Below are positions 35,649 through 45,093 of a DNA stretch of 64,000 bases, in pieces. Position 1 is the stretch's first letter. Each line of letters starts with the position of its first letter. The notes under the pieces were generated by a model. The model was not told the origin of the DNA. It saw nothing but the letters and a program-made list of their open reading frames with translations, and did not search any database. Both the position numbers and the translations under genes were made by a program. The stretch comes from Azospirillum lipoferum 4B (GTDB lineage: Bacteria; Pseudomonadota; Alphaproteobacteria; Azospirillales; Azospirillaceae), in contig NC_016622.1 in assembly GCF_000283655.1 (NCBI RefSeq), positions 880,501 to 944,500 on the forward strand, written 5' to 3'.

Positions 35649-35789
35649 GGTTCCGCCGCATTCTCCAACGAACGCCTTGCCGCGCCGCCAAAGCGCCTCT
35701 ATAAAGCCGCCCATCGGCGCCCCGGTACAACCGGTGGCGCCTGCATGCTTTTTAATCGGCGAAAAGCCTTACCTGCAGGAGTCACCACC

Positions 35790-36212
35790 ATGGCCGTCGA
35801 ACGGACCCTCTCGATCATCAAGCCCGATGCCACCCGCCGCAACCTGACCGGCAAGATCAACGCCAAGTTCGAGGACGGTGGCCTGCGCATCGTCGCCCAG
35901 AAGCGCGTCCAGCTGTCGAAGGCCCAGGCCGAGCAGTTCTACGGCGTGCATCGCGAGCGTCCGTTCTTCAACGATCTGGTGTCCTTCATGATCTCCGGCC
36001 CGGTGGTCCTGCAGGTCCTGGAAGGCGAGAACGCCATCGCCCGCAACCGCGAGATCATGGGCGCCACCAACCCGGCCAACGCCGCCGAGGGCACCATCCG
36101 CAAGGAGTTCGCCGAATCGATCGAGGCCAACTCGGTCCACGGTTCGGACGCTCCGGAGACGGCCGCCCAGGAGATCGCCTTCTTCTTCGCCGGCATCGAG
36201 CTGGTGGGCTGA
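35790..36212 (+). CDS. ndk: Nucleoside diphosphate kinase
   Basis: 140 residues, the usual length, with GCAGGAG before ATG 35790. It transfers the gamma-phosphate from ATP to other nucleoside diphosphates through a phospho-histidine. The opening [11 protein letters not shown], the [14 protein letters not shown] segment and the active-site N-S-V-H-G-S-D with His117 are all conserved. Transcribed alone and followed by an intrinsic terminator. Divergent from the MFS efflux gene. Confidence 0.98.
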   Translation: MAVERTLSIIKPDATRRNLTGKINAKFEDGGLRIVAQKRVQLSKAQAEQFYGVHRERPFFNDLVSFMISGPVVLQVLEGENAIARNREIMGATNPANAAEGTIRKEFAESIEANSVHGSDAPETAAQEIAFFFAGIELVG

Positions 36213-36253
36213 TTTCGCGCGGCCGGGCATCGCGCCCGGCCGGCCGAGGAAAG

Positions 36254-36284
36254 GGCCGCTTCCGCAGGGAGGCGGCCTTTTTTG
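36254..36284 (+). terminator. Intrinsic terminator after ndk
   Basis: GGCCGCTTCC (36254-36263) pairs, with one bulge and GU pairs, with the GGAGGCGGCC side (to about 36277), followed directly by TTTTTT. It ends the ndk transcript. Confidence 0.85.
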
Positions 36285-36370
36285 CGTTTTGCATCGGGCT
36301 CTGGCAGTATCGGGGCCACAGACCTTATGCCCCGCGAGTGCCGGGGCCGAATCCGACAGGAGTGCTCGCG

Positions 36371-36877
36371 ATGGAATCCCAATCCGCAAAGCCGATCATC
36401 GCGGCGCTGCTGCAACCGCTGCCGATACTGAGCCAGCCGCAGGCCCGCAACGATCTGGGGGACGAGACGGTGGTGCGGCTGCTGGTCCGCCAGTTCATCG
36501 ACCTCAGCCTCGACGCCTTCAATCAGGTCCTGCAGGGCAAGCTCGACCAGGACGAGGCGGTGGACGGCATCAACCGGCAGGCGACCGCGCTGAATGCCGT
36601 CTTCCTCGGCACCAGCGGGTTCGAGACCGTCATCACCCATCCCTGGAACACGCCCGAACAGCTGGGCGCCTTCCTGAAGGACATGGTGGCGCTCGAATAT
36701 CCCGAGGACGATTGCGTCCGCGCCATGCTGATCCATCTGGCGACCCAGGTGATGCATGCGCTGCGCCTGCCGGACGAGGACCGCCAGGAGGAGGTGGAGG
36801 CGCTGACCCTGGACGCCGCCGACCTGCTGCTCGGTCGCGCGCCGGAAGACGAGATCGACATCGACATCGACGTCTGA
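36371..36877 (+). CDS. Acidic cytoplasmic protein of unknown function
   Basis: 168 residues from ATG 36371, chosen because CAGGAG lies nine bases upstream; an earlier in-frame ATG (36338) lacks a site. No signal peptide, membrane segment or recognised motif. Composition is strongly helical and acidic, ending in a run of alternating Asp and Ile (E-I-D-I-D-I-D-V). A stretch F-G-T-S-G-like (FLGTSGFETVITHPWNTPEQ) and the length of the helices suggest a single all-alpha domain. It is monocistronic between the ndk terminator and a gap of about 380 bases. Confidence 0.65.
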   Translation: MESQSAKPIIAALLQPLPILSQPQARNDLGDETVVRLLVRQFIDLSLDAFNQVLQGKLDQDEAVDGINRQATALNAVFLGTSGFETVITHPWNTPEQLGAFLKDMVALEYPEDDCVRAMLIHLATQVMHALRLPDEDRQEEVEALTLDAADLLLGRAPEDEIDIDIDV

Positions 36878-37256
36878 TTCGGCCGGATCATAGGGCCGGC
36901 AGAGTCGCGGCATCGGTCCCGGCCTCGCAGATCAGCGGGACGCGCCCCTCCACGACCATGACGAACTGCTCATGGGCGTGGCTGTGGCGCGGGGTGGCGG
37001 TTCGCCATTGGGAATGTCGGATCGGGACATGATAGACCGCAAGAACATCCACGGGAAAAGCAGGACCCGGTGAACGAAAATGCGTCGGGTCTCCTGATGC
37101 GGTGCGGTAGTCCACAGATGGGCTGAAATGATTCGAGATGTCGCATTCTGAAGGAAAGCTTAGCCTCGAAACCAGCTGTTAACGCCTGCCCTTCTAAGAC
37201 GGTACGGTTGGACGCAACGGCGTCGGACAATCAACCTTCGGACCGGCGGAGGCACC
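36878..37256. other. Intergenic region upstream of the hybrid kinase
   Basis: About 380 bases. The left half holds a minus-strand cupin-like fragment (listed separately). The right half should contain the promoter of the hybrid-kinase gene; no boxes or repeats could be assigned. Confidence 0.4.
36888..37115 (-). pseudogene. Possible cupin-domain remnant
   Basis: A 75-codon frame whose last third reads R-H-S-H-A-H-E-Q-F-V-M-V-V-E-G-R-V, which matches the first metal-binding motif of cupin domains (HxH...E...G). The second cupin motif is absent because the frame stops shortly after, and the preceding 40 residues show no family pattern. It is either the remnant of a truncated cupin gene or a chance frame. 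No ribosome-binding site is apparent. Confidence 0.25.
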
Positions 37257-39848
37257 GTGGACGTTGCAGACACCGACCACCCGCTTCGCACTGCGGGTGC
37301 CGTCGAACCGGTCGCCGGGCGTTTCCATCTTTCCGCTTCAATTCCCGGGCTTCTCGCCGGTCTGGCCGGCTTCGGCACCCTGGCGGGTCTGGTCGCTACC
37401 GGTCAGGCCGCGTGGCCGGTGGCCGGGGGCCTGACCCTTGCCGGGGGGATGGCTCTGTGGAGCGCCTGGCGGGCCGGCTGCACCGCTGCCTCGCTGGTGC
37501 GATCGGAAGCGGATCTGGACCGGGCGCGTGGCGATCTGGCGACGCTGCATGCCCGTGCCCGCGATTTCACCGCCGCTTCTCCCGGCTGGTTCTGGGAGAC
37601 GGCGGCCGACCATCGCTATGTCACCCTGTCCGACCGGCTGGGGACTCTGCTGCGCTGCGACCCCGGCAGCGTGTTCGGCGACTCGCTGCTCGACCTGGGC
37701 GCTCTGGTCGATGACGAGGCGACCTGGGCGGAATACCGCGCCGACATCGAGGCCGGGCGGCCCTTCCGCGACCTGGAGGTGAGCTTCGAAGGGGTGGATG
37801 GCCGCGACCTCGTGCTGCGGCTCAGCGCCGTGCCGGTGCGCGACGCCGACGGGCGCTTCCGCGGCTATCGCGGCAGCGGCATCGACGCGACTGCCGAAAC
37901 CCTGGCGCTGGTGGAGGCGCGCTTCATGCAGGCGGTGGTGCATGACGCCATCGACAGCGTGTCGGAGGGATTCGTGCTGTTCAGCGCCGATGGGCGGCTG
38001 CTGATCTGCAACGAGCAGTACCGCCGCGCCTATCCCACCATCGCCGACCTGCTCACCCCCGGCCGCAGTTTTGCCGAGATCCTGCGGGCGGCGGCGGAAC
38101 GCGGCGGCTATGAGGGCGAGGGCGACATCGGCGCCTGGGTGGAACAGCGGCTGACCCGCCATCTCCAGCATTCCGCCCCGGTGGACGGCCGGCTGTCCGA
38201 TGGGCGCTGGTATCGCATCAGCGAGCATGCGACCGGCACCGGCGGCGTGGTGAAGATCCTGATGGACATCACCGAGCTGAAGACGCGGGAGGAGGAGCTG
38301 GCCGGCCAGACCGCCCGGCTGAAGCAGACCGTGACCGCGCTCAGGGAAAGCGAACTGCGCTACCGCCAGCTGGTGGAACTGGCGCCCTACGGCATCGTCA
38401 TCTGGGACCGCAGCGCCATCCGCTTCGCCAACGGCGCCGCCGCCGCGATCCTGGGCATTGCCGCCGATGCACTGGAAGGCCTGTCCCTGGCAGGATTCCT
38501 GGAGGGCGGCGACGCGCTGGAAGCGAGCTTTGCCGTCGCGGCGGACGGGGAGGAGCGGCGGCTTGAATGCGACGCCCTGCGCCCGGACGGCGAACGCCGC
38601 CGGCTGGAGGTCGCGGCCAGCCCGGCGGTCTATGGCGGTGGGCCGGCGGTCCTGCTGGTGCTGAACGACATCACCGACCGCCGCCGGGTGGAAGGCGAAC
38701 TGCTGCGCGCCCAGAAGATGGAGGCGGTCGGCCGCATGGCCGGCGGCATCGCCCACGAGTTCAACAACATGCTGACCGCCATCGGCGGCTTCGCCCGACT
38801 GGCGGAGCGCAATCCCGCCGATCCCGACCGCGTCCTGACCTGCGTGCAGGAGATCGCCAAGGCGTCCGAGCGGGCGGCGGCGTTGACCGGCCAGCTTCTC
38901 GACTTTTCCCACCGCCGGGTGACGGACGAGCGGGAGGTGGTGGCCATCGCGCCGCTGGTGCGCGACATGAAGGTCTTCCTGAAGCCGCTGCTGAGCGCCG
39001 GCATCGACGTGGCGATCCGGGCCGGGGACGAAAGCGCCCCTCTGGAGGCCTATGCGCTGGTCAATCCGGTCACGCTGAACCAGGCCCTGCTGAATCTTGC
39101 GCTGAACGGGCGGGACGCCATGCCGGACGGCGGCACCCTGACCATCGCCCTGACCGTGGAGACGCCCGATGACGCCTTCTTCACCCGCCACCGCGGGCTG
39201 AAGACCGGCCGCTATGTGGCGATCCGCGTGACCGATCAGGGCGGCGGCGTTCCGGCGGCGATCCGCGACCGCATCTGGGAGCCCTTCTTCACCACCAAGG
39301 AACCGGGGAAGGGAACCGGGCTCGGCCTGTGGATGGTCTACGGCACGGCCCAGCAGGCCGGCGGCGCCGTGGAACTCGAAGGGGAGGAGGGGCGCGGCGC
39401 CACCTTCGCCCTGTACCTGCCTGCGATCGATCCGCCCGCCGCCCCCGCCGGGCTCGACCCGCTGCATGTCGCGGAGGGGGAGGGGGCCGTCATCCTGCTG
39501 GTGGACGACGAGGACTCGGTGCGCCGCTACCTCCGCCTCGTGCTGGAGGAGGCCGGCTGCACGGTGGTCGAGGCGTCGGACGGACAGCAGGCGCTGGAGC
39601 GCTATGACGAGGCCGGCGGCCTGTTCGACGCGGTGGTCAGCGACGTGTCGATGCCGCGGATGAACGGGCTGGAGCTTGCCCGCGCCCTGGAGACACGCAA
39701 CCGGCTTCTGCCCATCCTGTTCCTGACTGGCTATGCCTCGCGCGAGACGGCGGCAGGACTGATGGCCCAGGAAGGACGGCAGATCGTGATGAAGCCGGTG
39801 GCGCCGGAGCGGCTGCTCAATGCCCTGCGCGATCTTCTGGCAGTGTGA
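37257..39848 (+). CDS. Hybrid sensor histidine kinase with PAS domains and receiver
   Basis: 863 residues from GTG 37257, preceded by GGAGG. Two hydrophobic segments (about residues 32-52 and 57-77) form a short membrane anchor. Three PAS-like domains follow (about 110-215, 225-345, 370-475; the second is of the PAS_7 kind with L-I-C-N-E-Q-Y-R-R). Then come a dimer helix with H-box [17 protein letters not shown], an ATPase domain (N-box ALNGRDAM, G1 [10 protein letters not shown]2 [11 protein letters not shown]) and a C-terminal receiver ([24 protein letters not shown]). Such kinases run phosphorelays. The next gene, starting nine bases after this stop, encodes a response regulator that is the probable target. 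Confidence 0.92.
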   Translation: MDVADTDHPLRTAGAVEPVAGRFHLSASIPGLLAGLAGFGTLAGLVATGQAAWPVAGGLTLAGGMALWSAWRAGCTAASLVRSEADLDRARGDLATLHARARDFTAASPGWFWETAADHRYVTLSDRLGTLLRCDPGSVFGDSLLDLGALVDDEATWAEYRADIEAGRPFRDLEVSFEGVDGRDLVLRLSAVPVRDADGRFRGYRGSGIDATAETLALVEARFMQAVVHDAIDSVSEGFVLFSADGRLLICNEQYRRAYPTIADLLTPGRSFAEILRAAAERGGYEGEGDIGAWVEQRLTRHLQHSAPVDGRLSDGRWYRISEHATGTGGVVKILMDITELKTREEELAGQTARLKQTVTALRESELRYRQLVELAPYGIVIWDRSAIRFANGAAAAILGIAADALEGLSLAGFLEGGDALEASFAVAADGEERRLECDALRPDGERRRLEVAASPAVYGGGPAVLLVLNDITDRRRVEGELLRAQKMEAVGRMAGGIAHEFNNMLTAIGGFARLAERNPADPDRVLTCVQEIAKASERAAALTGQLLDFSHRRVTDEREVVAIAPLVRDMKVFLKPLLSAGIDVAIRAGDESAPLEAYALVNPVTLNQALLNLALNGRDAMPDGGTLTIALTVETPDDAFFTRHRGLKTGRYVAIRVTDQGGGVPAAIRDRIWEPFFTTKEPGKGTGLGLWMVYGTAQQAGGAVELEGEEGRGATFALYLPAIDPPAAPAGLDPLHVAEGEGAVILLVDDEDSVRRYLRLVLEEAGCTVVEASDGQQALERYDEAGGLFDAVVSDVSMPRMNGLELARALETRNRLLPILFLTGYASRETAAGLMAQEGRQIVMKPVAPERLLNALRDLLAV

Positions 39849-39856
39849 GGGCGCCG

Positions 39857-41770
39857 ATGGAGCTCTCCCATCACGACGACGGCACCGACCCGGCCCTTTC
39901 CGCCGCGACGGAGGAGGCCGACGGCTCCGCTCCCGCCGTCTGCCGGGAGCCGGCGGATTTCTACGCGCCGGCCGGCCGGGATGGGGTCGGCCGCTTCTGC
40001 CGCCGCTTCCTCGACGAGAACGCGCTGACGGCGACGGAACTGCTGCACCACCCGCGCCACCAGATCTCCCTGTCCAACACGGCCACCTTCGTCGCCATCC
40101 TGACCCAGGCGGAGCGGGCGATGGAGAGGCCCGGCGGCCAGAAGGGCGCGCTGACCCCGCTGGTCAACGAGATCGCCCGGTTGACGCGGGAAAGGCTGAA
40201 GGAGAATCCGCCACCCGATTTCCTGCCCGGCGCCTATCCCGGTACAGCGGCGGAGCTTCTGTCCAACGGCGGCTTCCTCGGCCGCTTCCTGCTCGACGCC
40301 GCCATCACGCATCACATCGCCACCGGCCGCAGCTTTGCCGAGAAGGCCCTGTCCCTGTTGGCGTTGGCCGCGACCACCGAGCATCCCGACGCGCTGGTTC
40401 CGCTGGAACGGCTGTTGGGCGAGATCATGCTGAGCGATGCTGGCACCGCGTCCTGCGCGCGCGATGCACCCTTCGTCACGCTGATCGACCTGATCGTGAC
40501 GCTGATCGCCGCCGACCGGCCGATGCCCGACGACGCGCCGCCGGTGTTCCGCCGGCTGGACGCGCTGATGAGGCGGGTGCCGATGCCGGCCCTGCGCGAG
40601 GCGCTGACCGCCGCCTTCCGCCGCGAGATGGCCAAGCCCGCCTGTTTCACCATCGCCAGCGCCGGCGACATGTTCGGGATCGAGGCGGTGCAGCGCGAGA
40701 TCCTGGCGCTGAGCGACCTGTCCGCCCGCCTGCGCGACCGCGAGGGCAATTACGCCGGCGGCGCCCGGACCGAAGCGGCGCTGCAGCGGCGCACCGCGCT
40801 GCTGGTCAACGAGGACACGGTTCCCGAGATCACGCGCGGCCGCAATTTCATGCAGAAGCTGCGCATCCTGTTCGTTCTGCAGAAGATGCCGCTGTCGCCC
40901 ACCGCGGCAAAGGCGGTCACCGATTACCTGAAGAGCTTCTTCGACAGCCGCGACTTCGCCGGCCGGCTGCTGGACTGCTGGAAGGACCGCAACGAGAAGC
41001 TGAAGGGGCTGGCGGAGGTCCAGCGCATGGTGCAGTCCAGCGCCTTCCCGGAGGAGGAGCGCGAGTATCTGGCCGGCCAGATCGACGACATCCAGAACGC
41101 CTTCCTGCGCACCCAGCGCGTGCTGGCGCCGCTGATCCAGGCGAAGGACGACCCGCCGGCGGATTCGGTGCTGGACATCGTCCGTCTGGCGGGGGAGGGG
41201 GCCTTCTGCAGCGGCAAGAGCCGGCTGGCGGCAGCCCGCGTCCTCTATCGCCACTGCCACCGGCCGCGCTTCGTCCGCCATGTGCTGCTGAACGCACCCG
41301 GTCCGAAGGAGCGGGCGGCCCGGGCCGGCTGGCTGCGCCAGTCGCTGGCGATGGTCGGCGTGCCCTTCATCGACCTCGCCGCCCAGCGGGTGCTGGTGGT
41401 CGATGACGAAGACGGGCCGCGTGCCTTCGTCACCTCCGTCCTTCGGGAACTGGGCATCGGGCAGGTCGACACCGCCGTCGACGGCCAGGACGCGCTGCAG
41501 CGCTTCCAGGCGGACGCGGCCGCCTACGACCTGATCGTCTGCGACTGGATGATGCCGCGGCTGAGCGGGCTGGATCTGCTGAAGCATGTGCGCGAGACGC
41601 GCAGCGACCTGCCCTTCCTGATGGTGACCGCGCTGGCGACGCTGGAGGCGGTGAAGAAGGCGCTGGCCCACCACGTCAGCGGCTATATCGCCAAGCCCTT
41701 CACGCCGGACCAGCTGGAGGAGAAGATCTTCCTGGTGCTGGCGCAGAAGGGGATCGGCGACGGGGCATGA
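39857..41770 (+). CDS. Large response regulator with unknown helical N-terminal region
   Basis: 637 residues from ATG 39857 (GAGGG upstream); a GTG at 39845 overlapping the kinase stop is the alternative. The last 125 residues are a normal receiver (VVDDEDGPRA, LIVCDWMMPRLSGLD, VTALAT, AKPFTP). The first about 510 residues are almost entirely helical, lack membrane segments and show no motif known to me; several Leu-rich helices (LLSNGGFLGRFLLDAAI, RILFVLQKMPLSPTAAKAV) suggest a repeat or scaffold fold. A receiver at the C-terminus of such a large region is uncommon. Its gene follows a hybrid-kinase gene, so phosphotransfer from that kinase is the likely input. Confidence 0.75.
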   Translation: MELSHHDDGTDPALSAATEEADGSAPAVCREPADFYAPAGRDGVGRFCRRFLDENALTATELLHHPRHQISLSNTATFVAILTQAERAMERPGGQKGALTPLVNEIARLTRERLKENPPPDFLPGAYPGTAAELLSNGGFLGRFLLDAAITHHIATGRSFAEKALSLLALAATTEHPDALVPLERLLGEIMLSDAGTASCARDAPFVTLIDLIVTLIAADRPMPDDAPPVFRRLDALMRRVPMPALREALTAAFRREMAKPACFTIASAGDMFGIEAVQREILALSDLSARLRDREGNYAGGARTEAALQRRTALLVNEDTVPEITRGRNFMQKLRILFVLQKMPLSPTAAKAVTDYLKSFFDSRDFAGRLLDCWKDRNEKLKGLAEVQRMVQSSAFPEEEREYLAGQIDDIQNAFLRTQRVLAPLIQAKDDPPADSVLDIVRLAGEGAFCSGKSRLAAARVLYRHCHRPRFVRHVLLNAPGPKERAARAGWLRQSLAMVGVPFIDLAAQRVLVVDDEDGPRAFVTSVLRELGIGQVDTAVDGQDALQRFQADAAAYDLIVCDWMMPRLSGLDLLKHVRETRSDLPFLMVTALATLEAVKKALAHHVSGYIAKPFTPDQLEEKIFLVLAQKGIGDGA

Positions 41771-41832
41771 GCGGGGGAGGAAAGGGGGGCCGGGCTGTTG
41801 TGGTGCGGAGACCCTATTGAAGGAGCCGTCCC

Positions 41833-42015
41833 ATGGCAGACAAGACAGCGAACGAGGGCCACGCCCTGTCCAACGAGCCCGACCGCGACATCGCCGACCC
41901 GCTCGAAGCGGCGGAGGCCGTATCGGACACCGGAAAGCCGATCACCCCCGACACCGAATCGGCCAAGCACATCGACCGCCCGGCGGAGAAGGGCAAGGCT
42001 GGGAAGAAGACGTGA
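41833..42015 (+). CDS. Small hydrophilic protein of unknown function
   Basis: 60 residues from ATG 41833, with AAGGAG eight bases upstream. Composition is rich in Asp, Glu, Lys, Ala and Pro with no hydrophobic core, so it is probably disordered; the tail is strongly basic (KGKAGKKT). Comparable small proteins are common in Azospirillum-type genomes without known function. It follows the large response regulator by 62 bases and may be co-transcribed with it. The convincing ribosome-binding site is the main evidence that it is real. Confidence 0.5.
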   Translation: MADKTANEGHALSNEPDRDIADPLEAAEAVSDTGKPITPDTESAKHIDRPAEKGKAGKKT

Positions 42016-42039
42016 AGGGCATGGACGCTTGCGAAAGGC

Positions 42040-42225
42040 TCAATGCAGGTCCACGCCGGCCTGTTTGAAGGCACGGGCGAGGGCATCGACGATGGCCGGA
42101 TCGACCTCGCCCGTTCCGTAATCGAGATTCATCACGGCGTACCACGGCACACCGGCCTTGTTCGCCAGCATCCGTGTCGACCAGCCAAGGCGCAGGCGTG
42201 CCTCTTGGCACTGCGTCCCGGTCAT
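42040..42225 (-). CDS. Small helix-turn-helix (XRE-like) protein
   Basis: 61 residues from ATG 42225. It opens MTGTQCQEARLRLGWS and ends ALARAFKQAGVDL, the framing of a small alphaproteobacterial XRE family whose usual form is a single helix-turn-helix ending in an Ala-Gly-Val-Asp/Glu motif. The middle (TRMLANKAGVPWYAVMNLDYG) is diverged in the recognition helix. It could be a working minimal repressor or a decaying copy; the frame is intact. It is convergent with the small hydrophilic gene, 24 bases away, and lies at the left border of the type VI secretion locus. Confidence 0.55.
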   Translation of the reverse strand: MTGTQCQEARLRLGWSTRMLANKAGVPWYAVMNLDYGTGEVDPAIVDALARAFKQAGVDLH

Positions 42226-42580
42226 GATGCGTCGACTCCACACGTTAGCGTTCGCCTTCCATGTCCCGGTCCCAGTCGGACAGTGGCAGCCCGCTTTGGA
42301 CCGATCGTCGGCGATAATAATGCTGTAAAAGTCCGAGCTTGTCATGTGTCGGTTTGTTGCAAAGCGGAACGCTCTGCTTTGCCGGATTGTCATGGAAGAC
42401 AAGCGGCAGATGACCGGCAAGAGGCACATGAAGTTCGCGGGGTCATCGATTTGACCACGTGACTGTTGGGGGCTTTGCCGGAATTGCGGAGCGGAGACGC
42501 TGCGCTCCCGATAGTCCACAGGTCATATCCCCAATTGGTCGGGGGATTGGCAACGCGCGTTCCGCCGCCGAAGGTTGCGG
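42226..42580. other. Intergenic region left of the type VI secretion locus
   Basis: About 355 bases. It must contain the promoter of the small helix-turn-helix gene; otherwise I see nothing that can be supported. No terminator is visible after the RsbW-like gene that ends at its right edge. Confidence 0.4.
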
Positions 42581-43024
42581 TCAACCGAAGCTCTTGGCGA
42601 GCAGAACCAGATTGCGGTCGCCTTCGCGCCGGTAGCTGGCATGGTCCATCGTCTTCTTGACCAGGAACACGCCAAGGCCGCCGACGCGCCGGTCATCGAC
42701 ATCGCTGGTCAGATCGGGGGGCGGCGCGTCGGCGAAGGGATCGAAGGCGGCGGCGTCGTCCTCCACCTCCGCCCGCAGTTCCGCGCCGTTCGCCTCCATC
42801 CGCACCCGGATCTCGTGCGGGGCGGCATCGCGATAGCCGTAGGATACGGTGTTGGTGATCAGCTCGTCGAAGCAGAGATTGAACTTGAAGGCGAGGTCGG
42901 GCGGCAGTTGGTTGCGCTCGATGAACTCGTCCACAGCCTCGGCCAGCCGTCCCAGTTCGGACAGGTCGTTGCGCAGGACCATGTCCAGGCGGTTCGCCAC
43001 GGCACCGTCAATCCGCTCATCCAT
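42581..43024 (-). CDS. RsbW-like anti-sigma factor / Ser-Thr kinase (HATPase_c_2)
   Basis: 147 residues, with AAGGGGG upstream of ATG 43024. It has the Bergerat ATP-binding fold of the RsbW/SpoIIAB group: N-box FNLCFDELITNTVSYGY, G1-type VEDDAAAFDPFADAP and G2 RRVGGLGVFLVKKTMD. Such proteins bind a sigma factor or phosphorylate an anti-sigma antagonist. No antagonist (STAS) or PP2C phosphatase gene is adjacent. It is the last gene of the minus-strand type VI run, 59 bases after the PpkA-like kinase gene, suggesting both belong to control of secretion. Confidence 0.9.
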   Translation of the reverse strand: MDERIDGAVANRLDMVLRNDLSELGRLAEAVDEFIERNQLPPDLAFKFNLCFDELITNTVSYGYRDAAPHEIRVRMEANGAELRAEVEDDAAAFDPFADAPPPDLTSDVDDRRVGGLGVFLVKKTMDHASYRREGDRNLVLLAKSFG

Positions 43025-43083
43025 GTGCCGATCCCCCTTATCCGTTGGCCCGGTTGCCTTTTCCCCGCATCAGGGGGAGCGTG

Positions 43084-45093
43084 TCATGCTGCCGCGCCGG
43101 CGACAGCCCAGCGGCGCAGCGCGGTCAGGGCGATCCGCTCGACCTCGCTCCAGCCAAGCCCGCTTGCCATTTCGGCCAGCGCCACCAGCCGGGTGCGGGC
43201 GCCGGTGTCGCCGACCGGCGCATTGCCGAGGTCGGCGGTCAGCCCGGCGACGAGCCCGTAGAGCAAGGTCGACAAGCTGTGCATCAGCGGCGCGCAATCC
43301 GGTGCGGTCAGGCGGGTGGCGAACAGGTAGAGCTGGCCGACGCCGCGCAGGCGGGCGCTGAAGCTATCGGGCGTGCCGGCGCCAGTCGCGACCTCGCCGC
43401 GCAGCTCCTCCACCGACAGGGTGGCGAAGCGGCCGGCGGCGGCGATGAACTCCGCCACTGCATCCTGCGGAAGTCCGCCGGTGGCCTGTCCGCCGGTTTC
43501 GAACAGGCGCTGGGCCATGACGATCAGCTCCTCGATGTTGGCGAGGATGATGGCGACGCCGAAGCGGGCCAGCCCGTCATTGCCGTCGGTGCAGGCGCGC
43601 AGGATCTGCGTCACCTTGCGGATGACCTGGACGGCGAACATCAGCATGGCGCTGCGGCTCTGCGCCAGTTCGGCCTCCGCCCCCAATTCCTCCAGCGCAT
43701 GCTGCAGGATCTCCAGCCGCAGGAAGTCGAGCGACAGCATCTGGATGTCCGGGTTGTCGCCGTCCATCAGCACCCGGTTCAGCTCGCCGGAATAGAGGAA
43801 GAAGCGGCCGGACAGGTCGAAGGCGATGCGCGCCGCCGACATCTTTGCCCGGTCGGCGGCCGGCGTCCCGGCCAGCGCACGGTTCATCGCGGCGAACAGC
43901 CGGACCAGCGGCATCCAGTCGCGCCGCTGGCTCGCCGGGGCGGCGCGCGGTGCGGGGGTGGCAGCGACGATCAGCTCGGTCAGCGGCTCGATTCCGGCGT
44001 CGAGCAGAACCGATTGCCAGCGTTGCGCGTCGCCGCCGGTCCCCGCCTGCCACTCCGCCAGGATGTCGATCAGCCCGGTCAGCTTGCGGGCGTCGATCGG
44101 CTGGCCGGGGATGGCGCGCAGGGCGGTTTCCAGCGCCGCAGCCAGGGCGCCACGGTCGCGCGCCGGTGCCGCGGCGGCCGGAAGCTCCGCATTGAACATG
44201 GTCAGTTCGGCGGAGGGCATGGCAGTCCGCATCGTGCCGGCAACGGCCAGCGCGTGGCGCAGCGCCTGGGCGAACTCTGCGGCGCTGGCATAGCGGTCGG
44301 CCGGCGCCTTCGCCAGCGCCTTCAGGATCATGGTGTCGAAAGGCGGCGGCAGCTCCGGGTTGCCGTGGGAGGGCGGTGGCGGCTCGACGAACAGGATCTG
44401 CTGCATCACCGTGGCGACGGAGCCGGAGAAGGGCCGCCGCTGCGCCAGCAGGTAGTAGAGCACCACCCCGGCGGAGAACAGGTCGCTGCGCGCGTCGGCC
44501 TTCTCGCCGCGCAGCACCTCCGGCGCCATGTAGGCGGGGGTGCCCAGCAGGTCGCCGGCCTGGGTCAGGTCGGACGAGGAAATCTGTGCGATGCCGAAGT
44601 CGGCCAGCTTGGGCGTCAGGTCGGCTTCCACCACGATGTTGGCCGGCTTGATGTCGCGGTGGATGATGTTGCGGGCGTGCGCGAAGGCCAGCGCGTCCAG
44701 CACCGCCGCCATCAACTCGCCGCCCTGCTGCACCGACAGCGGCGTGTCGGCCTCCAGGTACTGTTTCAACTCCCTGCCCTGGATCAGCTCCATGGCGAGG
44801 TAGGGCGCGCCGCCATGGGCGGCGTCCAGCATGCCGTAGTCGTGCACCCGCACGATGTTGCGGTGGTCCAGCTTCAGCCCGATCTCCGCCTCCCGCCGGA
44901 AGCGGGCGAGCACGGCATTGCGTTCCGCCGCGGCCAGCAATTCGCCGCGCAGCAGCTTCAGCGCCACCGGCTGCCCGGTCCGCCCATCGGTCGCGCGGTA
45001 GACCACGCTCATGGCGCCCTGGCCCAGCACCCCTTCGACCCGGTAGGGGCCGATGGGACCGGGAAGCGCGCCGCCTACAGAGCCGTCGGGCAT
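43084..45093 (-). CDS. PpkA-like serine/threonine protein kinase of the T6SS
   Basis: 669 residues, with GGAGAG upstream of ATG 45093, overlapping the end of tssM by 19 bases. The N-terminal 280 residues are a Hanks-type kinase: glycine loop LGQGAMSVVYRA, Lys in VALKLLRG, catalytic HRDIKPANI, DFG metal site and GTPAYMAPE activation segment. The C-terminal 380 residues are helical and of unknown fold; no PASTA or transmembrane segment and no von Willebrand domain is seen. In Pseudomonas and Agrobacterium, PpkA phosphorylates Fha or TssL to switch the secretion system on. Position beside tssM and tssL supports the same role here, though no Fha or PppA gene is in the window. Confidence 0.88.
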   Translation of the reverse strand: MPDGSVGGALPGPIGPYRVEGVLGQGAMSVVYRATDGRTGQPVALKLLRGELLAAAERNAVLARFRREAEIGLKLDHRNIVRVHDYGMLDAAHGGAPYLAMELIQGRELKQYLEADTPLSVQQGGELMAAVLDALAFAHARNIIHRDIKPANIVVEADLTPKLADFGIAQISSSDLTQAGDLLGTPAYMAPEVLRGEKADARSDLFSAGVVLYYLLAQRRPFSGSVATVMQQILFVEPPPPSHGNPELPPPFDTMILKALAKAPADRYASAAEFAQALRHALAVAGTMRTAMPSAELTMFNAELPAAAAPARDRGALAAALETALRAIPGQPIDARKLTGLIDILAEWQAGTGGDAQRWQSVLLDAGIEPLTELIVAATPAPRAAPASQRRDWMPLVRLFAAMNRALAGTPAADRAKMSAARIAFDLSGRFFLYSGELNRVLMDGDNPDIQMLSLDFLRLEILQHALEELGAEAELAQSRSAMLMFAVQVIRKVTQILRACTDGNDGLARFGVAIILANIEELIVMAQRLFETGGQATGGLPQDAVAEFIAAAGRFATLSVEELRGEVATGAGTPDSFSARLRGVGQLYLFATRLTAPDCAPLMHSLSTLLYGLVAGLTADLGNAPVGDTGARTRLVALAEMASGLGWSEVERIALTALRRWAVAGAAA

